The translations under genes and the position numbers were made by a program. The notes under the pieces were generated by a model, which had not been told where the DNA came from, did no database searches, and saw only the letters and a list, made by a program, of their open reading frames with translations. From assembly GCF_963675165.1 (NCBI RefSeq), contig NC_087387.1:5482990-5546989 (forward strand): a DNA stretch of 64,000 nucleotides. Direction: 5' to 3'. Positions 45,495 to 55,830 of the stretch are shown piece after piece; the stretch's first letter is position 1; each line of letters opens with the position of its first letter. This DNA comes from Halichondria panicea. Taxonomy: Eukaryota; Porifera; Demospongiae; Suberitida; Halichondriidae.

Positions 45495-46882
45495 TAACTA
45501 GAGCACTAAAGTGCAAACCCTCGGCTGATGACATATGTATTAGTTAATGTACAGTGTAGAGGGGTCCGACTACGAGGGCGTAAGCCCGAGGGGGAGGTGT
45601 GGTTTACTGTCATAAACCCCGAGGCACTGTGTATTAACTGATATATATCCCATCTGATTGGTTGCTGCATGACCACCATAACTACCGGGTATATAACAGC
45701 AACATACTACTTGACAACCACATTCAAAACGAGAAACGGCAAAAAACAATGGCTTGTCAATACTCCGAGTCTTGCATTGGTATGTGCGAATGGACAGGCT
45801 GCCCAGGAATTGCGGGAAGTCAGCCACTCCCTCTCCAAGGAAGCCAAGTGAATGCTCCCCCTCTCTCTTACAAGCATTGAGCCCGCCCTTCCTTGCTCTC
45901 CTTCTAATTCTATGGCTGACCAGGCAAGCGAAGGTAAACTCCACTGCAAAAAAATTAATACTGCACAAAAATTTGAATTATGACTATCTAGTATTGACTC
46001 TACAATAACTTCTTTTTAGGACATGGAGACCTTCAGCCCCTCCCCCAGTCTCGTTTTGAGTTTTCATCTGCCAGCACACTGGCAGAATTTTCGAAAGGGC
46101 TGATTCCACAGAACACCTCCAAGAACACCAAGTGGGCAATGACCAGTTTTGAGGCCTGGAAATCTACCAGGAATGCCATTCACCCTGAAGACCAAGTTCC
46201 TGAAGACTTCCTGCAGTGCACTGATCCAGACACCATCAACAACCAACTTTCTAAATTCATTGTCGAAACAAGGAAGACAAACGGAGCTCAATATCCACTG
46301 GCAACTCTTCACTCCCTCCTTTGTGGCGTCTTGAGGTGTATGCGTGAATCAAACCCTGTCGGATGCCCAAATTTCCTCGACAAAAAATACACCCGGTTCA
46401 GACCACTTCAACGTACACTTGACAACTACTTCAACAAGTTGCATTCTGATGGTGTTGGAAGAAAGGTGAAGCAAGCTGAGACCATCTCATTGGAGGAAGA
46501 AGACAAAATCTGGGGTAGTGGTTTCATGGACTTGAATACACCAAAAGGTCTCCAAAATGCTGCTTTCTATAGTGTTGGAAAATTTGTCTGTTTGCACGGA
46601 GGTCAAGAACACAGGCGTCTTAAACTCAGCCAAATACAACGTGGCGACGGCAAGTACATATACCACGAAAACGTGTCGAAGAATCAAAATGGAAGCTTTA
46701 TATATTTTTTAGCTATTTATATTGTTCGTCCACCCAATTGGGCTACTCTCCTAACAATGAGGCTACAAAGAAGAAGAAAAAGTAGCTAGTTAGCTAGCTG
46801 CCAACGTGCAAGTTCAAGTTTCTTAGCTTTTGCTCGACAAAGAAGCTTTAACGTCAAATTCTGCCACTATTTAAACCAAGAT
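45495..46882. mobile_element. Family X-like element carrying a Crypton-type gene
   Basis: The left end (45497-45530) is the reverse complement of the family X terminus (CTAGAGCACTAAAGTGCAAACCC). Sequence after the recombinase gene (46790-46870) is the reverse complement of the family X internal unit at about 7313-7375 (GCCAACGTGCAAGTTCAAG). Family X sequence thus flanks the recombinase gene on both sides. The right border near 46883 is set by comparison with the S block, where TAATAAGCCTAAA follows different sequence (52724). Confidence 0.5.
45912..46789 (+). CDS. Crypton-type tyrosine recombinase, C-terminally truncated
   Basis: A short first exon (45912-45933, MADQASE) and a second from 46020 (acceptor TTTTTAG) join in frame to give GHGDLQPLPQSRF, then FSKGLIPQNTSKNTKWAM, FEAWKSTRN, YPLATLHSLLCGVLR, NFLDKKYTRF, NYFNKLHSDGVG and CLHGGQEHRRLKLSQ. 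This order matches the N-terminal part of Crypton-derived proteins (ZMYM2, QRICH1 and KIAA1958 relatives, DUF3504). RGGQEHR-like sequence is the start of the catalytic domain. The frame then ends after about 45 more residues of unrelated, Arg-rich sequence, so the later catalytic residues, including the tyrosine, are missing. Probably inactive; whether this was once a mobile recombinase or a host gene fragment is not decided. Confidence 0.75.
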
Positions 46883-47091
46883 AATAAGCCTAAACTTCTT
46901 GCAGAAATGGGTGGGCATATTTTTGCGAGGGTACGGTAATTACGAGAGTAAACGTTCTAAGTCGCAGTTTTCAGAAGGAACTATTAAATTACTATAGATT
47001 GTCATTTCCTGTATAAAAATTAACAGATGCCTATATATATATATATGCATAATTATAGTAAAGATCATGCACTCTAGCTCTTATAGTCACC

Positions 47092-49096
47092 ATGAGAGTT
47101 TTGAGCACACTACTGCTATCTATCGTCACTATTGTTTCAACTCAACAACAACAAGGTACGTATGCTATAGACATCCTATAATTATACATGCACGGCTTTA
47201 ATCATTATGACAGAATGTTTGAATGGACAACTTCAACAGACTATTTCTAATATCCTGGAGTACTGTTACCATGGAGAATGGAGATGGATCTGTCTCCAAG
47301 ACAGTCAATGGAACCACGAGAGGACAATATTTGTATGCACACAACTGGGTTACAGTGGATCTGGTAAGTTAGTTACCAATTAAGTGAGAAGTAGATAGCT
47401 TGTATGTATTTTATAATTATAGTAAGAGCAAATGGACCGTGTGGGACTACTCAAAGAAAAGTTGTCACACTGACTAACTGCAGTGAACCAGGACAGCATC
47501 TCACAGAATGCATGGTCACGGCCAGTGACAACTGCATTACCTGTTTTTATTTGTCTTCAACATGTTTCCCAGGTTGGTGTATAATGTTGCCAGCATGCTT
47601 GCGACGATATACATTACTATGCCTCGGTGCGCATGCGCAAGCGAGGTATACAGTAGTGTGTTTGTATGTCTCTGTGTGTGTGTGTGTGTAGACTGTTTCA
47701 GCTGCTCAAGGATCAATGAAGTGCAAGTAAGAGTTTCTATAGGCTTCTAGTCATGTTTTCTTGGCTTGGTATTTGTGGATTTGCAAAATAAAGCTTCGTT
47801 CTCGAGTTATGCCTAGTTTTGCTTACTTGGAATGCCATTGCAGCCTTTTCAGTAGCAAAACTTGTTCACGAGTGTTGCTACTCTACTTAGTAGTTAGCTC
47901 TGCACTAGAACGCTAGCTATTGGTAGCTGCAAGAGTGAGAAGAGAGCTGCAGCAAGGCTCTGATCTGCTGACTTGCAGCCTGATTAATTTTAGACTTTAA
48001 CTTTTGGCATCGATCGTTATTAATAACAATCATCGTCGATCATTACCCACTCTTTGAGTTTCCCTGTGATTCTGGATTCTGCATGCAGCAAAATTCATCA
48101 TGATAATTTTATAATTAATATGTGTATAAAAGCTAGCTATTAGTAGCTTTATGTTTTATGTAGCTTTGGTACCTCTATCGAGGCATCAGCACCCGCGGTG
48201 CTTTCATTTATTTCAGCTGTCTGCACTGATGGAGAGATAAGACTGGTGGATGGATCCACTGACAGAGAGGGACGAGTGGAGGTGTGTGCAAACAGGCGAT
48301 GGAGGACAGTTTGCACTGGCAGTCAAGAACTGGCAGGAGCTGTTTGTTCACAAATGGGATACATTTATTTTGAAGGTAACGGAGGATCAATTGTGACAAT
48401 TCTCATTAGTTACCATCTACAGGAGGCACGGTGGCAGTAACTAACTCATTTCCTCCTGGAGCATTTCCGGAGTACAGACTAGACTGTACACAACTAAGCA
48501 ATGGAACATGGCACTGTAGTCCAGTTGAAGAACAATGTGACAGCTTTGTGGAGCTTGGAGTTGTTTGTAAGAACTATGAAGATCGGTGCAGTGAATGTTC
48601 TAGGACTAGTACACTGTCCACCAACATGCAAATTACTACACAGTTGCCTACTAGTTTACAAGGTAATTTAAAACTGCAAAACGCATAACTTGAATTCCAT
48701 GCATATATACAGAAATGTATTCTACAACTAATAACAATGGCAGCTCAACTTCACTGCTAGCTGTAATTGCTGTTCTTGTTGTCCTACAAGTGGCTACAAT
48801 GATTGGACTAATCAGCACGTGTGTTGTCTTTAAGAGGAAACACAAACAAAAGTATGAGCTAATACAAAGTATAACATTAAGCATATACATGGCTTGTGTC
48901 CTTAAATAGGGTGACCATGGCTACACAACAAGCTGACCTAACCTATTCAGTGGTTGGAGGTACACAAACTGAAATAAAGATCGACCCCAACATAGCTGCT
49001 AACCCAGCGTACCAGGCAGTCAAGTGTGACCAGGAGGACCACACCTACGATGTCATCAGTGAGGGGGTGGCTTCAAGACAGAGGAGAGGCAATTGA
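47092..49096 (+). CDS. SRCR receptor unit R (tail A, intact)
   Basis: Seven exons, frame open for 362 residues: 47092-47155 (signal MRVLSTLLLSIVTIVS), 47214-47363, 47423-47572, 48217-48375, 48423-48662, 48713-48851 and 48910-49096. Domain 1 ECLNGQLQQT to CFPG. Domain 2 IRLVDGSTDREGRVEV, VCANRRWRTVC, AGAVCSQMGY, WHCSPVEEQC, ELGVVC. TM AVIAVLVVLQVATMIGLIST. Tail LTYSVV, NPAYQAV, HTYDVI. Intron 3 holds repeat R copy 3, absent in unit S. Exons 1-3 and the upstream 200 bp are almost identical to unit S, but exons 5-7 are of the other class. The last donor is GTATGA, so intron retention here gives a 19-residue extension and not an immediate stop. Confidence 0.85.
47619..48207 (+). mobile_element. 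Repeat family R, copy 3, in intron 3 of unit R
   Basis: 589 bp from ATGCCTCGGTGCGCATGCGC to CACCCGCGGTGCTTTCAT. Unit S has the uninterrupted intron (ATATACATTATTTATTTCAG at about 53444), giving an empty site and dating the insertion after the R/S duplication. The branch/acceptor region TTTATTTCAG is preserved immediately after the insertion. Confidence 0.85.
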
Positions 49097-49140
49097 CATA
49101 CAAAACTTTGAACTTTTATTTTAGCATTAGCATCAACTTA

Positions 49141-50916
49141 TTAAACGAGTATGTTGGCTTTAATTACCGCATTAGCCACTTCCGGATCCCAGAGCGAGTT
49201 TTGAGTATAAAAGAGCTGCCTAGGACGCGACCTTTGACCCCGAAAATTTCATTCAAGCCTTAGTAACGAGCTGTTTTTTTCTCTTGCGCAAAAGCGCTCA
49301 GAACCCATTCATACACACAGTGAACACTAAAAAAAATACACAGAAGGGAGGGGAATACATTCCTGGTGGGTTTTCTTCTTTACCAGAATCAAAAAGACAA
49401 AAATAAAATTTATGATTATGGCTGACAAATAAATAATGCTCAGGTAGGTCTGTAGGTACAGTAAAAGGCTATGTCTATTCAGCTCCAGGTTAGCTACAGT
49501 GAGCATTACTCCAGTGAACTCTTCCAAAGAGTTTTCCTTGCTTTCTTGCATATAAATAGACGGCATTGAGACTTGAGACTACGCCATTGTGCATTGTAGA
49601 AAGTTGACGAAATTGATTCTGAAAAGGAATTTATATCAGCATTAATTAATGTCAGTATATCAAACAAATCTTAGCTATCATTTAGAGTTGTAGAGTGGGG
49701 TGCAAACAAGTGAGAGCTCTCCCGGGTAGGGGTTGGTAGTGCTGGCAGCATAATTTTTGGGGAAGAATTATGCTGATATCATGGCCACATTAGTGAGAAT
49801 AATAGGCAGGTTTTGGAAATACAGGTCAGTCGAGTCAGTAGTATAAACATCTGTAGGCCTGATGGAAGTTAGAGTACATGGGATGTGGTCTATGTTATGC
49901 TTTGGAGGAATAATGTGGGAATGAATAATAGAACTACCAACCCCTAGCAGTGAGTCTTTCCAGAAAAGAGGCCAGAGAGGTAACGATATAATTATTGCTT
50001 GATACAGTAGTAAGACTTACATTTTCTATATACATAGGTTGTGATGCCAAGAAGACTGTCAACAAGCGAGGGTAGTCCTTCAAAGCGACTTGAGAAAAGA
50101 TGAACGTTGTTAATAATAATGACTCCATGTACGAAGGTTATTATACAAATGTCATGGTGGCTATGAGCATGATGACCCACTAGTAATTGAACGGAAAAAC
50201 ACTCGTCCATTTTGTCACTAGTCCCCCACTCTTCACCACAGCCACAACACCCAGCTGCTGTTTGTGCGATATTTTAAACTTACAATACTAGTACAATCAA
50301 TTTCCGTTCTTCAGGAGGTGCTTGGACGATACCCGAACCCACTAGGTGTTCCCTGGCCCTACAGACTTTCAACACTTCACTTTGTTACTTTATCCATGTA
50401 AAATGAAATGTTAATGTTAAAAAGCACTCGCAGGTTGATAAAGTCACATTACTGTATACTATATATACTACTTACTTTTATAGACTATACTACTTACCTT
50501 CTTCAACAACAACATCAGTTTGCCAAATCTTCATGTTTTCCAAGGCCAATGAACAACTGGCAGCAAGAAAATTAAACGCTTAGCACTGTCAATTCTATCA
50601 ACAAAGATCTGTTTGGTATCTTCAGTCTCGTGGAACCCCAGTAGGCTTCTTCTGAGGTTGAGAACACTTCTTGAAAATAAACTTTTGACAGCCATTTTTT
50701 TGTTAATTCAGTTTATGTCACGTCTACTATCTTGTGAGAGAGCGGAAGAAGCCGTATCAAAAGAAGACTGTAAGAATGTAAAGAATGTGCATTATACTGT
50801 CAAGGACGTCTTTTTGCAAGACTCAAGCAAATTCATTTTTTCATTTTCGCCATTTCCCGTTGCATCCGGTGAGCTGTCCTGGGCACGCCTTTTTATAGTC
50901 AGCATGCTCGTTTAAG
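49141..50916. mobile_element. Unclassified 1.8-kb insertion with short inverted ends
   Basis: The sequence departs from the usual 3' flank of receptor units at TTAAACGAGTATGTTGGC and returns at GCATGCTCGTTTAA; the ends are imperfect inverted repeats and TTAA occurs at both borders. Two modest open stretches (minus 49327-49566 with hydrophobic segments; plus 50613-50915) show no recognisable domain. It could be a non-autonomous element with TTAA target choice (piggyBac-like) or a gene fragment; evidence is thin. Confidence 0.4.
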
Positions 50917-51018
50917 ATGCAGGCTCATGCACTGTGCACAAGAAATTCTTTGTTTCGTATTAAATTATGGGTTTAACAATTATTGTGAAGCTCAGATAGT
51001 CACTCCGCTAGTATCATA

Positions 51019-51215
51019 ATGCAGGTCACAAGTTTAGCTGCCACAACTGATTATTGCTACAACTCACAGCTCAGCCACCAGGTATTAGTGGCTGTGCAAT
51101 TATCTTCTCAATTATGGAACTATTTCTGATCTCTTGGAGTACTGTTACAATGGAGAATGAAGATGAATGATCTGTTCCAGAGACAGCCAGTGGCTACTTG
51201 TACAAGAACGTTTAG
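51019..51215 (+). pseudogene. SRCR receptor 5' remnant behind unit R
   Basis: A degraded signal-peptide exon (ATGCAGGTCACAAG at 51019) and a decayed exon 2 (GATCTCTTGGAGTACTGTTAC near 51129; GACAGCCAGTGGC near 51182) with deletions. No further exons in order. Confidence 0.6.
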
Positions 51216-51601
51216 CTGAAATAAATATTTTAGCGATCGCACCTAAAAATTACGTGACAGGAATACAGGAGAATACATAGTACAGACAGACAGAGTGGTA
51301 AACGCATCATTATACATAATTATCCTGAATACATGTAATATTTCCCACCCATGCAAAATCATACAGGGCTGAAGCCTCCCCAAACTAGTCCTCCCTTATT
51401 AGTTTGTGGTAAGATCGCCAACGTCAGAGCCACCTTACTTGTCTAAAGTTGCCTACACAGTGGCAGATCCCGGAAAAAGAAAGGGGGATTCCAAACCAAC
51501 TAGTACGCAGAACGAAGGCGAAACATTTTCTGGGGGGGGGGAGGTTATGCTTACTTCCGGTCATACGTTGTGCAGAAGACTAGGGAAAATCCCGTTCACA
51601 G

Positions 51602-52120
51602 GATATAGTGTCCTATAGCTGTGTTATTATTCTACTCAGGAGAGGACAGACTGTGCACAAACAACAGTGAGTGGTCCTAAACACATACCTCATGTTTACC
51701 CATACTAATGTGTTGTTCTTACTAGATGTTGTTTACTGCTACTCCCACACAGTGTTGATGCAGGTACTATCTCAACAAGGAGCAATCAGAGCTACACACA
51801 ACAGAACATCAACACACAGCTCTACGCTGAAGCCACTCCTCCTGATACAACCTACAGTAGACTGATAAACAGACGGAGGAAATTGCTACCTACGATTACG
51901 CTGATCCCAACCAGATAAGAGTAGAGCATTCCCAAGCAACCAATCCACCACCATGCAGTGAGTGGTGAAGCTATTGTGAGAGAAGAGGAGTTCTACATTG
52001 CTGAGGATCACACGTACGCAGCTGTCAATAAAAAAAACCAAGCCAAAGTTGGATGAATCTGATAGAGAGGGAGAGAGTGAAGCCCCACCTCCTTTTGTCA
52101 GCACCCTGGCTGAAGTGTAG
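51602..52120 (+). pseudogene. Type B TM/tail remnant
   Basis: A broken end of a type B TM exon (about 51602-51666, LLRRGQTVHKQ-coding) and a tail B exon from 51753 (VDAGTISTRSNQS ...). A 10-nt deletion after TTYSRL shifts the frame, the same deletion as in unit U. An inserted TGCA (CCACCATGCAGTG) breaks it again. The NKK-K-rich end and STLAEV codons are still visible to about 52120. Confidence 0.75.
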
Positions 52121-52927
52121 AGTGGGGTGACGGAACACTGTGAACTGAGAGTGAGTTAGACATTAATTGAACTTTAATGACTGTAAAACATTCATAGTAT
52201 TAATTTATAGAGATTGAATACACGATCGATATTACACCAAAAGTTAGGAACATATTTACTAAAATTTCTCCCACCTAATTGCATGCTACAAAGCAGTTAC
52301 AGGTGGGATGGGCTTACATGCTTTAATCATATACTCATGCATTAGTTTATAACATTGCTATTGTTAATGAAATATTCATACTGAAATGAAATAATAAATA
52401 CCATGCAGCGGGAAATTTTCGTGAGGTGCAACATTTCGCGTGTTTCGAGGGCAGACAAAATTAAAACTGGGATAAACCCACGCACCAGTATTTCAAAGCT
52501 ATTGGCCATGGAGGGTGTGGTTTCCTGGCATTGAAACGCAAATATTAGAACTCACAAACATGATGCTGAGGGCTCTAGAGCCAAACAAGAACCCGCGAAA
52601 ATTCCCTATAATTATAAATACGGTATATTAATAAAAAATTGTCAAAGCCTCGGTTTGAGGCCGTGGGTGGGCGTATATTCGAGTGAAAAGTCACCTTTCG
52701 GGATTAAACGCTCAGTCCCCTAATAAGCCTAAATTTCTTGCAGAAATGGGTGGGCATATTTTTGCGAGGGTACGGTAATTACGAGAGTAAACGTTCTAAG
52801 TCGCAGTTTTCAGAAGGAACTAAATTACTATAGATTGTCATTTCCTGTACAAAAATTAACAGATGCCTATATATATATATATGCATAATTATAGTAAAGA
52901 TCATGCACTCTAGCTCTTATAGTCACC
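52121..52927. other. Spacer and upstream region of unit S
   Basis: No gene. A degenerate MITE of the ATAGCGCGAAATTTT family lies at about 52404-52610. About 52724-52927 is almost identical to 46884-47091 ahead of unit R and likely includes the promoter, with a TATATATATATA tract at 52870-52881. Confidence 0.55.
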
Positions 52928-54592
52928 ATGAAAGTTTTGAGCACACTACTGCTATCTATCGTCACTATTGTTTCAACTCAACAACACCAAGGTACGTATG
53001 CTATAGACATCCTATAATTATACATGCACGGCTTTAATCATTATAACAGAATGTTTGAATGGACAACTTCAACAGACTATTTCTAATATCCTGGAGTACT
53101 GTTACCATGGAGAATGGAGATGGATCTGTCTCCAAGACAGTCAATGGAACCACGAGAGGACAATATTTGTATGCACACAACTGGGTTACAGTGGATCTGG
53201 TAAGTTAGTTACCAATTAAGTGAGAACTAGATAGCTTGTATGTATTTTATAATTATAGTAAGAGCAAATGGACCGTGTGGGACTACTCAAAGAAAAGTTG
53301 TCACACTGACTAACTGCAGTGAACCAGGACAGCATCTCACAGAATGCATGGTCACGGCCAGTGACAACTGCATTACCTGTTCTTATTTGTCTTCAACATG
53401 TTTCCCAGGTTGGTGTATAATGTTGCCAGCATGCTTGCGACGATATACATTATTTATTTCAGCTCTCTGCACTGATGGAGAGATAAGACTGGTGGATGGA
53501 TCCACTGACAGAGAGGGACGAGTGGAGGTGTGTGCTAACAGACGATGGAGGACAGTTTGCACTGGCAGTCAAGAACTGGCAGGAGCCTTTTGTTCACAAA
53601 TGGGATACATTTTTGAAGGTAACAGAGAATAATTAATTAATATACTATGGATATAATGATCTATACCAACAGCAAGTGCCGTCGCACTACTACCAAAAAC
53701 ATTTCCTCCTGGAGCATTCCCAGAGTACAGACTAGACTGCACACAACTAAGCAATAGAACGTGGCACTGTAGTCCAGTTGAAGAACAATGTGACAGCTTT
53801 GTGGAGCTTGGAGTTGTTTGTAAGAACTATGAAGATCTATACAATGATTGTTCAAGGAACTGTACAACGTCAATATTGCCAGTAACTACTAAACAGTCAC
53901 CTACTAACAAGCAAGGTAAACTATAGAGATTACACTCCACTACATTATAGTACTTAATTCGTGTCAGTAACCATTCCTACTGATGACGCGAGTTTTGACA
54001 ATTCCACCACCATCATTGCTGGCATTGGTGTACTGGTGGTTCTATTACTAGTTGTATCAGTTGGTTGGATAGTGTCCTGTGTTATTCTACTCAGGAGAGG
54101 ACAGACTGTGCACAAACAACAGTGAGTGGTCCTAAACACACACCTCATGTTTACCCATACTAATGTGTTGTTCTTACTAGATGTTGTTTACTGCTATTCC
54201 CACACAGTGTTGATGCAGGTACTATCTCAACAAGGAGCAATCAGAACTACACACAACAGGACATCAACACACAGCTCTACGCTGAGGCCACTCCTCCTGA
54301 TACAACCTACAGTAGGCTGAACAGAGGGGATAAACAGACGGAGGAAATTGCTACCTACGATTACGCTGATCCCAACCAGATAAGAGTAGAGTGTTCCCAA
54401 GCAACCAACCCACCACCAGTGAGTGGTGAAGCTATCATGAGAGAAGAGGAGTTCTACATTGCTGAGGATCACACGTACGCAGCTGTCAATAAGAAACCCA
54501 AGAAGAAAAAGAAGCCGAAGAATGCAGAATCTGATGGAGAGGGAGAGAGTGAAGCCACGCCTCCATTTGTCAGCACCCTGGCTGAAGTGTAG
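52928..54592 (+). CDS. SRCR receptor unit S (tail B, intact)
   Basis: Seven exons, frame open for 433 residues: 52928-52991 (signal MKVLSTLLLSIVTIVS), 53050-53199, 53259-53408, 53463-53618, 53673-53915, 53968-54121 and 54208-54592. Domains as in unit R (VCANRRWRTVC; AGAFCSQMGY; WHCSPVEEQC). The stalk holds DNSTTIIAGIG and the TM is VLVVLLLVVSVGWIVSCVILL followed by RRGQTVHKQ. Tail B has QLYAEA, TTYSRL, ATYDYADP, EFYIAEDHTYAAV, then NKKPKKKKK and an acidic patch, ending STLAEV. The donor gives CAG-TGA if unspliced, i.e. a tail-less form. The 5' half is a recent duplicate of unit R, the 3' half belongs to the B class. Confidence 0.87.
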
Positions 54593-54835
54593 GGTGGGGT
54601 GAGGGAACACTGTGAACTGAGAGTGAGTCAGACATTGAACTTTACTGACTGAAATTAAATGTAAAACATTCATATAGTAGCTTTAGTATAATCATTATGA
54701 TTATGTACAGAGAGAGATTGAATACACGATTCATTACACCAAAAAGTTAGTACAATTATATTAGAGAGTATACCTAAGTCGCAGTTTTAAGAAGGAAGTA
54801 CATAAAGATCACTCCAGCTCTTAATTATAGTCAAC

Positions 54836-55258
54836 ATGACAGTTTTGAACATATATACTGCTATCTATAATTATGATAGTGTCCCTATTACTTCAACTCA
54901 ACAACAACAAGGTATGTAAACCATACACCTACAGGCTTTGAATTTCCATGAATTGTTTACAGAGTGGACAACTTCGAGAAACTACTTCTACTTCTCTGGA
55001 GTACCTTTACCATGGAGAATGGACATTCATCTGTCATGATGACAGTCAATGGAACCAGGAGAGGACAATATCTGTATGCACACAACTGGGTTACAATGAC
55101 TCTGGTGGTAAGTTAGTTATCAAGTGAGGAGTAGAATAGCTTGTGTATGGAATAGCGAGCCATGTGGGACTATTCAAATGAACCAGGACAGCATCTCACA
55201 GAATGCATGGTCACAGCCAGTGATAGCTGCACTAGAGTAGACTACCTCAGACGTCAAT
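54836..55258 (+). pseudogene. SRCR receptor unit T, 5' pseudogene
   Basis: Exon 1 (54836-54911) starts MTVLNIYTAIY, no longer a convincing signal peptide. Exon 2 (from 54963) lacks 8 nt of ECLNG, which shifts the frame. The exon 3 remnant is truncated (CATGTGGGACTATTCAAATGAACCAGG, ending ACTAGAGTAG). The fragment at the window end (63564-63998) is its closest relative and stops at the same point. Confidence 0.7.
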
Positions 55259-55830
55259 AATCGTTAGCTCAAAGTGCGTATAATGCACAAACAAGACGAG
55301 ATTCTAACTAACTGCACACACCAATAGGTGGCTATGGGACTACTAACCAGCGAACATTTGGATGGGCCAAATCGCTTCCAGTTGGAGCTGTGATCACTAT
55401 AAAAACTGTCCAATCATTTGATTTTCGGCGAGTGTAATCTTATAGCTAAATCTAGTTAAATGTGTTGCTGCATGAACTGTCACTCTGCATGTTGATTAGC
55501 TGATTGTTATTTGTTTGAGTGCATTATAATCAAGACTTGAACGACAGTCTTTTAAATGTGAATAGACTATGAAAAGGTACACTAAACATGCATTTACAAC
55601 TCATGTATATTCTCCAAGACCCTCCCCTTCCTTCTCTGCATGACAGCAGGTAATAACATGAACTACCGCAACTAGTATTTCCTGTTGACATGATTATATC
55701 AAATGCTGTACCCAACTTTTAGGCTCGCATTACAATTATCTACTTCTCTCTAAGCTGAAATAAACAAAGCAGTATAAAAGAGTGATTCACTGTGACAAGC
55801 GTGACTGTTCACTGTGCAGTAATAATTGGA
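55259..55830. other. Spacer ahead of unit U
   Basis: No gene recognised. The later half (CTGTTGACAT near 55683, TAAGCTGAAATAAACAAAGC near 55750) matches the sequence in front of units B and O, so it is likely the upstream region of this subfamily. TATAAAAGAG at 55773 is a plausible TATA box. Confidence 0.45.
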
